A stretch of 64,000 nucleotides of DNA from Pseudorasbora parva. Lineage: Eukaryota > Chordata > Actinopteri > Cypriniformes > Gobionidae. The translations under genes and the position numbers were made by a program. The first letter of the stretch is position 1; each line of letters starts with the position of its first letter. This document shows, in pieces, positions 21,251 through 32,830 of this stretch. The notes beneath the pieces were generated by a model, which was given only the letters and a program-made list of their open reading frames with translations, ran no database searches and had not been told where the DNA came from. The stretch spans positions 35,611,047 to 35,675,046 of the forward strand of contig NC_090182.1 of the NCBI RefSeq assembly GCF_024679245.1, given 5' to 3'.

Positions 21251-22105
21251 GCCAGAGATCTTATTTGCATAGAGGAAACACAGTGTTCAAGATACCATCT
21301 ACATGTTTTATAAATTGCCATATTCATCCCTGCAATAGAAGTGGCATAAAGCTTAAGAACAGGATCATTTTATTGTTTTCCAGCGTGGAAAAATAATAGT
21401 AAAACTAATGTTTCTGAGGTGACAAAAAGGCAATGAATGGCATGAATAGCAGCAGTAAGGAGGCCCAAGATTACCTTTGTAATAAAGTAATACAACCAAT
21501 AAAACAGTTAATTTTCTTTTTTCATCTAAGTGTAACTTAAAAATAAACAGATCAGAGTGCTTGAGGAAAAGAAAAGAAAACCAACGCAATATGATGAATG
21601 TCCAAAAGATGGCATTGACAACATTGTACATTAAATGGGGTTGTATACATAGATCTCATGTTTAATTTGTGCATCTAAACAACATAGTAGTACCCAGATT
21701 TTTTGCGTGAATAAAGCCATAGAGTCGCAAACTTTGTTTATCCTAATGGTCCAGTGTAAAGCTAATCTGCCCTTGTTTGCCCTCATAAAAAACGATTCTC
21801 ATCATGTTGTACATCGAGCAGGGACAGTTTTTGTGAACTATGTTTCCTGATTTCACCAGAACAAATAGAAAATCTCCGCAACGGCGGTAAGCGTTAGATT
21901 AAAGCGTTCGTCTGTGTGAAGACTGCAGTATGCACGAGAAATCCGCGTCACTGATAACAGCGGCATCAAGCGCCAGATCGCCTCTTATTTAACAAACGAT
22001 TAAGTTTGTTTTAACTTTATTACAAATATAATAATTTTTCACTTGTTGTTTAAATTGTTTAAATGTTGCACGTCCGCAGCATAATTAGGCTTAACGTTAC
22101 CTGTA
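21251..22105. other. Non-coding, no recognisable gene
   Basis: No convincing frame or transposon ends. A GGCG-GTAAGC donor-like site near 21880 has no supporting frame. Confidence 0.45.
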
Positions 22106-22485
22106 CAGTCCCTGACAAAAGTCTTGTCGCTTATCTATTTTCTAGAAATGCCTGATATTAACCTGACTTTGAATTAATTAATTGGTGTTAGAAATAGCTC
22201 ATATGAAAAGCTAAAACCCTCCCAAATGATGTTTAATGCACTGAAATAAATAATTTTCACAGAAAAAATATTTATCATTTAATCAAGATAGAAAGGTCAA
22301 ATTTTGGCAAGACAAAAGTTTTGTCGCCTATACAGAAATTGAACAAATTTACTGCAAATACAAAAATATGTCAGCAAATTAAGTTGTGGTGCTGTGAGAT
22401 CCAAATTTAATATCTTGTATGACTTCTATGAGCTTGAAGGACTGCATCCATGCGGTTTGGCAAGGATTCATACAATCAGACACAT
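22106..22485. mobile_element. Tc1-like transposon fragment, left end only
   Basis: Begins CAGTCCCTGACAAAAGTC directly after a TA (22104-22105), a Tc1/mariner-type end. An internal copy of the motif (GACAAAAGTTTTGTCGCC) lies near 22311. Homology stops near 22485, where the antisense Gypsy remnant begins. No transposase and no right end. Confidence 0.6.
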
Positions 22486-22499
22486 CAGTTCCGCTTTTT

Positions 22500-22688
22500 C
22501 TAGAGCAGTGGGTAGACCTCAGAGTGGAATGAGACAGCAGAATTTGGAAAAAAACGGTCTACCACTACTAACACACAGGTGCAGTTCTCGGAGACTGGCA
22601 GGTCCGTGATGAAGTCCACTCCCAGATGTGACAATGGGCTGTTGGTGACGGGCAGCGGATGGAGTTTGCCAGCTGGACTTTTTGCCAT
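22500..22688 (-). pseudogene. Gypsy remnant 1 integrase scrap
   Basis: A 62-aa frame with [20 protein letters not shown] and VLVVVDRF, the start of the Gypsy integrase core with its first catalytic aspartate. The remaining DDE residues are absent because the copy stops against the Tc1-like fragment. Confidence 0.7.
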
Positions 22689-22845
22689 GGAGCATTCCCG
22701 ACTTACCTTCTGACATCAGCCGACGAGGTCTGGCGATGAACTGCAGGTTTGGCAGGCAACCCGGCGAGACATGGCTGGAGGCCTTGGCAGAGGGCAGAGT
22801 CTCTTCTGACCAGGTGATTTAGGCGTTTGGCCTCGCGGAAATAGC

Positions 22846-23510
22846 TCAGGTTCTTATGATCGGTAAGTACCAGAAATGCGCTAGCTTGATATTGAGCGAG
22901 GAGTTCCCGGTTGCCGATGTCGTAATTGGTCTCCGCCAGGTTGAGTTTGCGGGAGAAGAAGGCACATGGATGGAGGCGACTGGGATTCCCCTACTGCTGA
23001 GACAGGACTGCTCCCACTCCTGTGGTGGAGGCATCCACCTTCACGACGAAAGAGAGATCCGGGTTGGGGTGGACGAGGAGGGGAGCGGTGGTGAAGGCAT
23101 TCTTCAGGGCTTGAAAGGCTTCTGTGGCAGCTGGAGTCCAGGACAAAGACTTGGGCTTATTACAGAGGAGGCTAGTGAGTGGACTGTACTGGTGGATGAA
23201 TCGTTCGATAGAAATTATCGAAACAAAGGAATCTTTGGAGCTCTTTCACGGTGGAGGGAGTTGGCCAGGACTGGGCGGCTTTCACCTTCCTCTCGTCCAT
23301 CCAGATGCCCCTGCGGTCGATGTTATACCCGAGGAACTGCACGGAGGGCTGGTGGAATGTACACTTCTTGGCTTTTAGGTACAGGTGAAAGTCCCTCATG
23401 CTTTGGAGGAATTCCGCAATGTGGTGGCAATGTTCGGCCTGGCTCTGGGAGTAGATAAGCATGTCGTCGATGTAGACCAGCACAAACTTATGGAGGAACT
23501 CCCGAAGCAC
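22846..23510 (-). pseudogene. Gypsy remnant 1 reverse transcriptase / RNase H fragment
   Basis: The frame 23510-23172 carries the catalytic VYIDDMLIYS core, then HCHHIAEFLQ and the KKCTFHQPSVQFLGYNI connection block. Beyond it, in other frames, RNase H motifs are readable ([14 protein letters not shown] around 23000-23040 and [16 protein letters not shown] around 22920-22960). The first catalytic RT aspartate is missing and several frames are needed, so no active enzyme can be made. Confidence 0.75.
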
Positions 23511-23511
23511 C

Positions 23512-23808
23512 TCATGAATTAAATCCTGGAATACAGAGTCCTCGAGCTGGCGAGTCCATACGGCATAACGAGGTACTAATGCAGATGGGAAGCAGTCCAG
23601 GAAAGAGGTGTCGCCCCACTTTAGGATTAACCCCGGTTTTCCAGGAGATGACTTGGCTGTGCTGCTCTAACCATGGGCGCCCTAAGATGATGTCAGCAGT
23701 GGACTCCTCCAGAACCAGCAGATATAAACGTTCCATGTGAAGGATACCGACTTGGATGCCAATGGGGCCGACAGTGCAACTGACTTGCCTCCGACTGAGA
23801 GGTTTCAA
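23512..23808 (-). pseudogene. Gypsy remnant 1 protease-region fragment
   Basis: The 98-aa frame contains LYLLVLEESTADIILGRPWL, a block typical of the Gypsy protease region, with the ILGRPWL signature near its C-terminal side. The catalytic DSG part is not in this frame. Homology then breaks directly into the late reverse transcriptase, so the RT fingers and first catalytic aspartate are deleted. Confidence 0.6.
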
Positions 23809-23819
23809 TTTTTGGCGTC

Positions 23820-24679
23820 ATCCTGAACGAACTTACGAATCATTGTCTTTAAAGTGTGATTAAATCGTTCCACCAAGCCGCCTGTTTGTGGGTGATAGAT
23901 GCTGGTGCGAATCGATTTAATGCCCAACAATTCATAGAGCTTGCATAACGTGATGTAGGTGACATAAACGGCGTGCCCTGATCAGTGAGATCCCGATTCT
24001 CTTTCGGGATTCCTACTTTTGAGATTAGACCAAACGGTGCATCCGCCACACTCTTCACTGAGATGGTGCAGAGTGCTACTGCCACCAGGACTAATGCAAA
24101 TCGATGTCATCATGCAGATCATTCTAATGGCCCAATGAGGTCCATACCCATTCTCTCAAAGGGAACCTGCATGAGAGGAAGAGGGCGCAATGCCGCTTTT
24201 GGGATGGCCGGTAAATTTACCAACTGACATTCACGACATCTGGGCACAGTCTCGTGAATGCCCGGCCAGAAAAATCGGGTTATTAAACGATTTAATGTGG
24301 TGGTCATCCCCAAATGCTCAGCCATTGGATTTATAATGAGCCGGAAATGCTTTTGGGTACTAATAAGTTGTATCCTGTTTTGGGTCACTCGATACAACTT
24401 ATCTTTTAAGATAGCAAAATACGGATAGGTGAGCGGCCATGCAGGGTGGACAGGCTGACCATCGATGGATTGGACCTGATCAAATGCATTTTTCTGTGAT
24501 TCATCCTGGGTTTGCTCCAGGGGAAAATCATCACGCTCTGTAAGGTATAGCCTTTCAACAGCGCTCTTTTCCCCTGCAGCCACTCCCAGAGGTCCCGGCT
24601 CCGCCTCACCCACCTGCACAACCGCGCCCCTTCCGTGCTCTCTGTTCTCCCAAGACACATCCGCGCATAACATTTCCAA
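23820..24679 (-). pseudogene. Gypsy remnant 2 integrase
   Basis: The 186-aa frame 24679-24119 contains the zinc-binding region (NPMAEHLGMTTTLNRLITRF, then PRCRECQLVN) and FERMGMDLIGPLE with the first catalytic aspartate. In the canonical zinc motif one histidine is HLG and the first one (usually a GH-type pair) is not obvious. A second frame (24085-23849) continues with LTDQGTPFMS, holding the second aspartate, and a degraded ITHKQAAWWNDLI near the glutamate. The frame change near 24100 disables it. Confidence 0.75.
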
Positions 24680-24686
24680 TAATAGC

Positions 24687-24992
24687 CTAAACCCCGGCCA
24701 ATTTGTCCAAAATAAGCAGATGTCGGAGGTGGGAACTAACCGCCACCTCCTCTTTATGCTTTTGACCCCGAAACTGAATAGTGACTGGCATTAGTGGATG
24801 TTTCAATACATCCCCGTGCACACACCGTACCGTAACCATGTGGCCACTATCCAATGCCCCCGGTTGCATCAAGCTTTGGTGAATGGAGGTCTGGTTACAA
24901 CCTGAATCCACCAAAGCTTGATAAGTACCCCTCTCAATACTCACAGGTATTTGGTACAACCCAGCCTGATCAACGTCTGACCCACGTAACAT
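24687..24992 (-). pseudogene. Gypsy remnant 2 aspartic protease fragment
   Basis: A 101-aa frame with the catalytic DSG triad in QALVDSGCNQTSIH and a following MVTVRCVHGDVLKHP block. It would cut the polyprotein. The frame ends at 24687, and eight bases on, integrase-type sequence starts, which places a deletion breakpoint here. Confidence 0.65.
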
Positions 24993-25310
24993 CTGGGACC
25001 TGGACCAAGAAGCGAGTCAAGGGATTGGCATGGAGATTGGGAAGGAACAGGGTTAAAACCGGGACCCGGCTGGGTCAGCCCCGCCTCCCTGAACGGTGTG
25101 CGAGGCCTACCTCATTCTCCCAGACCTCCATCGGGGTGGGCCTCCCAGTGGCAGGCTCTGGCGAGTCCGCGGCATCGGGACCGGCCTATGAGAGAGAGAG
25201 AGAGAGAGACGGGAAGGGGTGGAGAGAGAAACTGAAGGAAGGGGTCCGCCGACCACAGGGCACGCCACCAGCTGATCCTCCGCCAACTTGGAAGGGTTCA
25301 GTTTGAGCAG
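24993..25310 (-). pseudogene. Gypsy remnant 2 gag C-terminal scrap
   Basis: No single long frame. The position directly before the protease and the continuous repeat character suggest the gag end. The GAGAGA run at 25191-25210 falls inside it. Confidence 0.3.
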
Positions 25311-26392
25311 ATGTTTAATACCATCATCATATGTCCTCGTCAGAGATCGTTTGCCAGTACATTCAGCATCTGATTCATTTTCACGATCTCATGCATATTC
25401 TCCAACTCATTTTCAACGTCTTCAAAATCAATATTTTGATCACTGAACACTCCTTGACCACATCCATCTTCAACAGACAGTGTTACGTAATTGTACATAT
25501 TCTTGTAAAGGTGTGGGTGCCTGTTGTGTCTTTTCTTTTTTTCCCCCTCTGCTCTCTTAGGATGAGTAGCGACACTTGTAGTTAATCAGTGCCGTGAGTG
25601 TCTTCTGTTGCTGATTTGCTCCTACAACCCTCTGATCTGCTATATAAAGATGTCCAGGCAATGCAGGAGTGGCAGGAGGTTTTATCCTCCGTCTCTCTTG
25701 CGAAGAATCTCCTGTTGCAGACTTAAGCACTGTTTTCTGCATTGTTAGTGGTGTCCGTTTTCTCCTGTTTATGTTGAGAGAGGAAGTTAGGTTTAGATTT
25801 ATGTTGTTTGTTTACATCATTTTGTGTATAGGTTATTTAGTTGGTTAAAAAAAAGTTAGATTGGTTTTGGTTGTTATTTTTGGCATATACCCTCTCCTGA
25901 AGAAATGCCCCTAAATAAGATCTTTTGTCTTTGTTATTGTTTTCCTATGTCCTTAAATAAATCTTTTTGCTTGATTAATTGTGTTGGTGTTAAATCAGTG
26001 CTGGGACGGGAGACGGGGGTTCTATAGACTTAAGGATTTATGGTATTTTATTTATAATTTTATATTCTGTTCTTTCTCCTTTACCTTAGACAGGACAGTT
26101 CATAGCAGACAGTGACACTAATCTTTGATTGTTTAGTTCTTGCTCTCTGCAGTAAATCACTAAGCCATTTCAAGTTTTGCAGATTATAAGTATTATTGTT
26201 TCATTTTCTGTCTGAGGTAATTATGAGTGAAACGTCACTTCATCACTGCATATCAGACATTGCCACCTTGTGAAATAAAGGTGAATTGCGCCTTATTTTG
26301 TGATTATAGACTATATAAAAAAAATACAATCGTACACACCTCGGGTTGTTCGCGGTATAAAAGTAAATTGATGCCATATAGAATTGCAAGTG
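25311..26392. other. Non-coding; possible LTR-like segment
   Basis: A TATATAAAG word (about 25640) and AATAAA words (about 25954-25964) lie in LTR-like order on the plus strand, but I found no paired copy, so this is a weak suggestion. No coding sequence. Confidence 0.3.
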
Positions 26393-26986
26393 TAGGGTAA
26401 GATTTGTGAAAGTGTACTAAAGATAGCAAGCGTACATTAAATTTGCATGCGCAAGATATGTTTTGCAAACGTGTAAATTGCCTTTCAAGTGTAAGAAAAA
26501 AATATTTGCAGCATTTTACTTTAATTCATAAGTGTAATTCATGTATTGTGAAACTGCAGCTTCATGTTAACGCAAAATAAATCTGTATTCTTCTGACTTC
26601 CATTTTTCTGCGCTTATCCTTTTGACACGTTTCTTTCGCCAAAATATGGCCAAAAGCATTGCACGCCTGTGAACATTGATTTTCAAGCGAAAACAACAGA
26701 GTCAGAAACTGCGAAATAGATTGACCGTGTAAACCCAACCTTTGCGTAAAAAAAATAAACTGTTGCAAATGTCTAAATGACTTGTTGTGTGCGTAGGGCA
26801 AAAAAAGGCTCCCAAAATAAACCGATTTGTACAGTTCAGACTTTCTGTTAGCCGTGCTTACAGTTTTGGCATGATTCTGTCACTGACTGAGTTTTTCAAG
26901 CGCGAGGAGGAAGGCGGGTCCACCTTCTTCTGGAGCCAATCAAATGAGCTGCTCAATTTACTCTTATCTGATTGGTTCAAGAAAAA

Positions 26987-26990
<4 letters not shown>
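26393..26990. repeat. Left arm of a long inverted repeat
   Basis: From TGTAGGGTAAGATTTGTG to CTGATTGGTTCAAGAA this arm is repeated inverted at 29502-30063. Shared landmarks include ATTTGCAGCATTTTACT, TGTATTGTGAAACTGCAGC and TTCTGGAGCCAATCAAATG-like words. The arm ends directly in a (TA)n tract. Confidence 0.85.

Positions 26991-27068
<78 letters not shown>
26991..27068. repeat. (TA)n microsatellite
   Basis: About 39 TA units between the left inverted arm and the hAT fragment. Confidence 0.95.
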
Positions 27069-27071
<3 letters not shown>

Positions 27072-27485
27072 GGCCGGGACTAATTAAGATTAATTAATTA
27101 CGGGACTTTAACGCGTTAATTAATTACGCAAAAAAATAAATAACATAATTTTAACCACTTATTTTTGCACCACGGAACGTTTTTCAATGAGTTTCGACAG
27201 ACCGATTATACTGGAACACCAACTAGCGCTCAGAAGTCATGACAACAACAAACCATAGTGAACATGAACGAAGAAGCTGATGAGACCGCTTTGCTTGGCC
27301 CTGTGGATGGGAAATTTTGTTTTAAAAAACGAAAGGATGGAAGCGTCAACAAGAGCATGGTTGTGTGCAAGCTATACAACAAGAAATTTGCGTATCACCG
27401 CAGCACATCGAGCCTCAAATATCACAAATATGCTTTTGCTTCACTTAATGGCAAACATTGCACTGGTCTGCTGGACTGAAATAAA
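27069..27485 (+). mobile_element. hAT transposon fragment (left end and BED-finger exon)
   Basis: It starts TTAGGGCCGGGACTAATTAAG with a GACTTTAACGCGTTAATT palindrome, a hAT-type end, and runs into the N-terminal transposase frame. The right end and catalytic domain are absent. Confidence 0.55.
27258..27479 (+). pseudogene. hAT transposase N-terminal BED-type zinc finger fragment
   Basis: A 73-aa frame. Residues about 35-60 (MVVCKLYNKKFAYHRSTSS, then LKYHKY) match the BED-finger pattern that binds transposon ends. The second cysteine of the C-x2-C pair is a tyrosine here (CKLY) and the last histidine is not preserved, so the finger is broken. No RNase H-like catalytic or dimerisation domain follows. 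Confidence 0.6.
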
Positions 27486-27606
27486 TAAACAATATTTTGT
27501 TGGTTAAGCTTATGTATTCAGTCATTATTCAATGGTATACTAAAAATCCATGTAAAAATTACTTCTCACTGTTCTCAGGTCAAATATTTAATATATATAT
27601 TATTAA

Positions 27607-27611
<5 letters not shown>

Positions 27612-27656
<45 letters not shown>
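27612..27656. repeat. (TA)n microsatellite
   Basis: About 22 TA units. The Tc1 element follows six bases later. Confidence 0.9.
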
Positions 27657-27657
<1 letters not shown>

Positions 27658-27661
27658 CACA

Positions 27662-29256
27662 CAGTGCCTTGCAAAAATATTCGGCCCCCTTGAACTTTGC
27701 GAACTTTTGCCACATTTCAAGCTTCAAATATAATGATATAAAACTGTATTTTTTGTGAAGAAACAACAACAAGTGGGACACAATCATGAAGTGGAATGAA
27801 ATTTATTGGATATTTCAAATTTTAAAAAAAATCAAAAACTGAAAAATTGTGTGTGCAAAATTATTCGCCCCCTTTACTTTCAGTGCAGCAAACTCTCTCC
27901 AGAAGTTCAGTGAGGATCTCCGAATGATCCAATGTTGACCTAAATGACTAATGATGATAAATAGAATCCATCTGTGTGTAATCAAGTCTCCGTATAAATG
28001 CACCTGCACTCTGATAGTCTCAGAGGTCTGTTTAAAGCGCAGAGAGCATCATGAAGAACAAGGAACACACCAGGCAGGTCCGAGATACTGTTGTGGAGAA
28101 GTTTAAAGCCGGATTTAGATACAAAAAGATTTCCCAAGCTTTAAACATCTCAAGGAGCACTGTGCAAGCGATAATATTGAAATCAAAGGAGTATCAGACC
28201 ACTGCAAATCTACCAAGACCTGGCCGTCCCTCCAAACTTTTAGCTTATACAAGGAGAAGACTGATCATAGATGCAGCCAAGAGGCCCATGATCACTCTGG
28301 ATGAACAGCAGATATCTACAGCTGAGATGGGAGACTCTGTCCAAAGGAAAACCATTAGTCATATACTGCTGGATGAGTGGCAAGAAGAAAAAAGTGTTTT
28401 TTAAAGTTTGCCACAAGCCACCTGGGAGATACACCAAACATGTGGAAGAAGGTGCTCTGGTCAGATGAAAGCAAAATTGAACTTTTTGGCAACAGTGCAA
28501 AACGTTATGTTTGGCGTAAAAGCAACACAGCTGACACCATCAACACACCAACACACCATCCCCACTGTCAAACATGGTGGTGGCAGCATCATGGTTTGGG
28601 CCTGCTTTTCTTCAGCAGGGACAGGGAAGACGGTTAAAATTGATGGGAAGATGGATGGAGCCAAATACAGGACCATTCTGGAAGAAAACCTGATGGAGTC
28701 TGCAAAAGACCTGACACTGGAACGGAGATTTGTCTTCCAACAAGACAATGATCCAAAACATAAAGCAAAATCTACAATGGAATGGTTAAAAAATAAACAT
28801 ATCCAGGTGTTAGAATGGCCAAGTCAAAGTCCAGACCTGAATCCAATCGAGAATCTGTGAAAAGAACTGAAAACTGCTGTTCACAAACGCTCTCCATCCA
28901 ACCTCACTGAGCTCGAGCTGTTCTGCAAGGAGGAATCTGCAAAAATTTCAGTCTCTCGATGTCAAAAACTGATAGAGACATACCCCAACCGATTTACAGC
29001 TGTAATCGCAGCAAAAGGTGGCGCAACAAAGTATTAACTTACAGGGGCCGAATAATTTTGCACGCCCAATTTTTCAGTTTTTGATTTGTTAGAAAAGTTT
29101 GAAATATCCAATAAATTTCGTTCCACTTCATGATTGTGTCCCACTTGTTGTTGATTCTTCACAAAAAATTACAGTTTCATATCATTATGTTTGAAGCCTG
29201 AAATGTGGCAAAAAGTCACAAAGTTCAAGGGGGCCGGATATTTTTGCAAGGCACTG
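27662..29256 (+). mobile_element. Tc1/mariner transposon, full length (1.6 kb), inactive
   Basis: The left end CAGTGCCTTGCAAAAATATT is mirrored by the right end AATATTTTTGCAAGGCACTG (minus strand complement). The inverted repeats also contain subterminal TCATGAAGTGGAATGAAAT copies, giving arms of roughly 160 bp. The right flank is TA; the left flank is CA instead of TA. Total length 1595 bp, the usual Tc1 size. Confidence 0.9.
28051..29035 (+). pseudogene. Tc1-like transposase
   Basis: The N-terminal part has a helix-turn-helix (KKISQALNISRSTVQAIIL) and a GRPSK motif of the paired-like DNA-binding domain. The DDE domain is readable in pieces: first D in LWSDESK, second in [13 protein letters not shown] in [10 protein letters not shown]. 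Disruptions: a frame-ending stop at 28402-28404, a deletion or frame shift around 28404-28430, a second frame shift near 28550, and a tryptophan-to-stop TGA at 28858 followed by an otherwise readable C-terminus to about 29035. It would cut and join at TA sites. Not functional. Confidence 0.85.
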
Positions 29257-29450
29257 TATATATATGGGATGAAGTACGACATGTCTACCATCTAGTGGAG
29301 GGGAGGTTGAATGAAATTTGACACCCCTTTTGACAAAATCGGCCGTTTTATTCAGTGACGTACCTTGTCGAGTAAACTCGACCGTGGCGCCTAGAGGGTT
29401 AAAGAATGGGAATGAAAGGTTTCGATTGTGAAGTTTAACATCAACTCAGT

Positions 29451-29452
<2 letters not shown>

Positions 29453-29501
<49 letters not shown>
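29453..29501. repeat. (TA)n microsatellite
   Basis: About 24 TA units directly before the right inverted arm. Confidence 0.95.
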
Positions 29502-29503
<2 letters not shown>

Positions 29504-30063
29504 TTGAACCAATCAGATATGAGTAAATCGAGCAGCCCATTTGATTAGCTCCAGAAGAAGGTGGAGGCCTTTCTCCTCACGCTTGAAAAACTCAGTCAGT
29601 GACAGAATCGTGCCAAACTATAAGCGCAGCTAAAAGAAAGACGGAACTGTACAAATTGGTTTATTTTGCGAGGCTTTTTTTGCCCTACGCACACAGCAAA
29701 TCATTTAGACATTTGCAACAGTTTACTTTTTTTTACACAAAGGTTGGTTTTAAACGGTCAATCTATTTCGCAGTTCCTGGCTCTGTTGTTTTTGCTTGCA
29801 AATCGATGTTCACAGGCGTGCAATACTTTTGGGCGTAGTTTGGTGAAAGAAACGTGCCAAAAGAGTAAGTGCAGAAAAAATAAAGTCAGAAGAATACCGA
29901 TCATATTTATTTTGCGTTAACATGAAGCTGCAGTTTCACAATACATGAATTACACTTATGAATAACAGTAAAATGCTGCAAATATTTTTTTCTTACACTT
30001 GCGTGTGTAAATGTAATTTACACTGGCAATCTTATGTACACTTTCACAAATCTTACCCTACGC
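29502..30063. repeat. Right arm of the long inverted repeat
   Basis: Reverse complement of 26393-26990, starting TTCTTGAACCAATCAGATATG and ending CACAAATCTTACCCTACGC. The arms are about 600 and 560 bp, enclosing 2.5 kb. Confidence 0.85.
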
Positions 30064-31459
30064 TTTTTTTATTTTACCTTCATATAGCGACCCTATACAA
30101 ATTTGACAAAAAACGAGTGAAAAAACAGGCATTTAATTATAATTAAATAATAATTAATAAATTAAAAATAAATTAAATAATATTTTTTTTCTTGTTATAT
30201 TGTTTAAAATGGATTGATTGAGGAATACTAAGAAGGTTGATGTATAACTTTAAAAATGAATGAGAAGGAGGGTAGTGAATGACGTCTTGGGTCGCTAACG
30301 ACCCGAGGTATCCATTTAAGGATTAAATAGATGTTTTAGTGGTTGTAAGGAACTCATCTCTGAAACTTAAAAATACTTAGTTCAGAATTCACTATGATTT
30401 AATGACTGCTGGCAGTTGTGTGTATTTGCACAGGTCATTTGTGTTGCTTTAACACCAAATTCACTTCAGGAATTATTATGTAATGGTACAAATGAAACCA
30501 CAATATGTGTGTGATTGCTGATGGATATTTGTGTCAGGTATATGGAAATGGAGGACCCAGTTTAAGAGTTAACACAGAAAATTTATTTACAGGACAGTTC
30601 AACAAGGCACAAGAGGGTAGTGGAGGAGTGACAGTCCAAACAGCAGCGCCAATGGGGAACAGTGACAGGACAGATGAGGGTGAATGCTGGAACCAGCTCC
30701 AGAATACTGCAGATCGAAGAACCACTGAGGACTGACGAGGCGAGGTAGATGGTAGAGGTCAAGACAGGGTTAGGACGCAATGAAGCAGAGATCCGTTACT
30801 TGATGTTCACAGACTAAGAGCCAGTCTAGCTAGCAGGCAGAAGAAACCAGCAGGCAGGGAATCCCAGGGATGACGCAGGAACTAACATGAGAAAACTAAG
30901 CACTCAAGACAACAAAAGAAAACAAAACAAATAAAAACTGGCAAAACTAGAACACCAGAAAAAACAAATGATAAACTAAATGTAACTGGAGCTAAAAAAA
31001 AAGGGAAAAAGAAAGAAGTTAAAAGAAACAGAGCTAATCTAAATAAACTTATTTTCACTATAAAGAAACTTTCCATTGATGTAGAAAGTTCATGAAACCA
31101 TTGATGCAAATAAAGAACTTTGCCAGAGAACCTGGTCTTAAATAACACATACAAAACTATATGAGCTTTGGTTGGACTTTTTATGCTGCAGATAAGCTGC
31201 ATACCAGGGGTAGCCATCTTTTCAGAAGTGAGCGGGACAGAAATGTCGTAATAGCATTTTTTGTTTTGTTTGACTGATATGATTTATCGCATCTCTTGCT
31301 TTTAATTCGGTAAGATATCTAAAATACTCCTAATCAATAACCACTAATATCTATATTTTTCTACTATATATTATGCCAGTTTTATGATTTGTTTAAGTAC
31401 TACAAACAGGTGTGCATTAAGTCTCCATACATTGTATGCAATGTAAAACATACATATAT

Positions 31460-31464
<5 letters not shown>
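30064..31464. other. Non-coding; unclassified repeat-like segment at about 30520-30890
   Basis: 30520-30890 reads like a dispersed retroelement leader (repeated CAGGAACTAACATGAG-type and ACAGTCCAAACAGC-type words), but I could not assign it. The remainder is AT-rich without genes. Confidence 0.3.

Positions 31465-31548
<84 letters not shown>
31465..31548. repeat. (TA)n microsatellite
   Basis: About 42 TA units immediately left of the foldback element. Confidence 0.95.
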
Positions 31549-31550
<2 letters not shown>

Positions 31551-31554
31551 TGCA

Positions 31555-32290
31555 TTTATTTAATTAAAAATGCAGTAAAAAACGTAATACTGTGAAATAT
31601 GTGAAATATGCAAATCAGCTGTTCTCTATGTGAATATATAGTAAAGTGTAATTTATTCCTGTGATCAAAGCTGAATTTATCATCATTACTCCAGTCTTCA
31701 GAGTCACATGATCCTTCACTAATCATTCTCATAAGAGGATTTGATGCTCAACAAAAATGTATGATTATTATCAGTGCTGAAAACAGTTTTGATGCTCATG
31801 GTCCTTCATTTTTGTGGAAACCACATACCATTCAAACATTTGTGGTAAAATTAAAAAAGAGAGAAATTAATACTTTTGTTGATCAGACATCAATTAAATT
31901 GATCTCACAAGTGATATTTTTGATATTACAAAATAAATTAATTTATTTAATAAATGCAAAATAAATGCTGTCCATTGAACTTTCTATCCTCAAAGAATCC
32001 TGAAAAATATGAATCTGAACTGTTTCAACACAGATCAGATCATAAATGTTTCTTGATTATGAAATCCTCATATGAGAATGATTAGTGAAGGATCATGTGA
32101 CACTGAAGAATGGAGTAATGATGATAAATTCAGCTTTGATAACAGGAATAAATCACACTGGGCTACTATATATTCACATAGAAAAAAAGCTGTTCTAATT
32201 TGTAATAATATTTCACAATATTACTGTTTTAACTGTATTTTTGATTAAATAAATACAGCCTTGGTGAGCAGAAGATAAACATTTAAAAAA
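31555..32290. mobile_element. Foldback DNA-transposon relic
   Basis: Sequence at about 31650-31750 (ATTTATCATCATTACTCCAG, then CACATGATCCTTCACTAATC) recurs inverted at about 32060-32155 (GATTAGTGAAGGATCATGTG, then GGAGTAATGATGATAAAT). I recognise this as a very common cyprinid repeat. No transposase frame. Confidence 0.75.
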
Positions 32291-32399
32291 GCTGTCAGTT
32301 ATCACAGCATTATTCATATGATATACTTTATTGTCATTAAATAGCCTACATTGAGATGGCTTGAAAAACAAACATAAAGCATATATTGTTGCAATCGTA

Positions 32400-32830
32400 T
32401 GATTGGCGCCGTCACGTTTCAACCATAGACTGTAAAAAAATATGGACGTAGTGTCTTTGACATCACCCATAGGACTCCGATAAGCTGTTCTGAAGCTTAA
32501 AGTAGGGGCGAGCTGGCAAAAAGGCGGAATGTGTGCGGAGCTTAGGTGACGCAATGACTATAGGCCAAAACCACAATTTGTACCAGCCTGTAAACATGTT
32601 TTATTCTGCTGTAAAGTTGGGAATTTTAACATGGGGCTCAATAAGATTCTGCTCCCTTCAGGAGCCTGTCCCTAGTGGCCAGTCGAGGAATTGCAGTTTA
32701 CATTACTTCCATATTGGCTTCAAGAGAGACGCGGGAGGTTGCCGCTTGGTTTCATCACTCATAACGATTGTTTTCCTTCAGCTGCAGCTCCTGTGTACTT
32801 TTGGACTTTCTGTGAGAGCGCCCTCCTCAT
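32400..32830. repeat. Common fish interspersed repeat
   Basis: It contains CATGGGGCTCAATAAGATTC, GAATTGCAGTTTACATTAC and GGTTGCCGCTTGG words, which I associate with a dispersed teleost repeat. Short frames here are not supported as genes. Confidence 0.4.

Larger units (their letters stand above)
22490..23810 (-). mobile_element. Ty3/Gypsy remnant 1, antisense
   Basis: Read on the minus strand: protease-like block (23808-23512), reverse transcriptase (23510-23172), RNase H (about 23170-22846) and an integrase scrap (22688-22500), in normal Gypsy order but with large deletions and frame changes. It lies head-to-tail with another remnant at 23820-25310. Confidence 0.75.
23820..25310 (-). mobile_element. 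Ty3/Gypsy remnant 2, antisense, reverse transcriptase deleted
   Basis: Minus-strand order: gag end (about 25310-24993), protease (24992-24687), then directly integrase (24679-about 23820). The whole reverse transcriptase and RNase H region between protease and integrase is missing. It belongs to a different Gypsy group from remnant 1, judging by its integrase wording. Confidence 0.75.

Noticed and set aside
22856..23458. 200-aa plus-strand frame
   Set aside because: Antisense to the Gypsy reverse transcriptase and RNase H motifs on the minus strand, which are specific.
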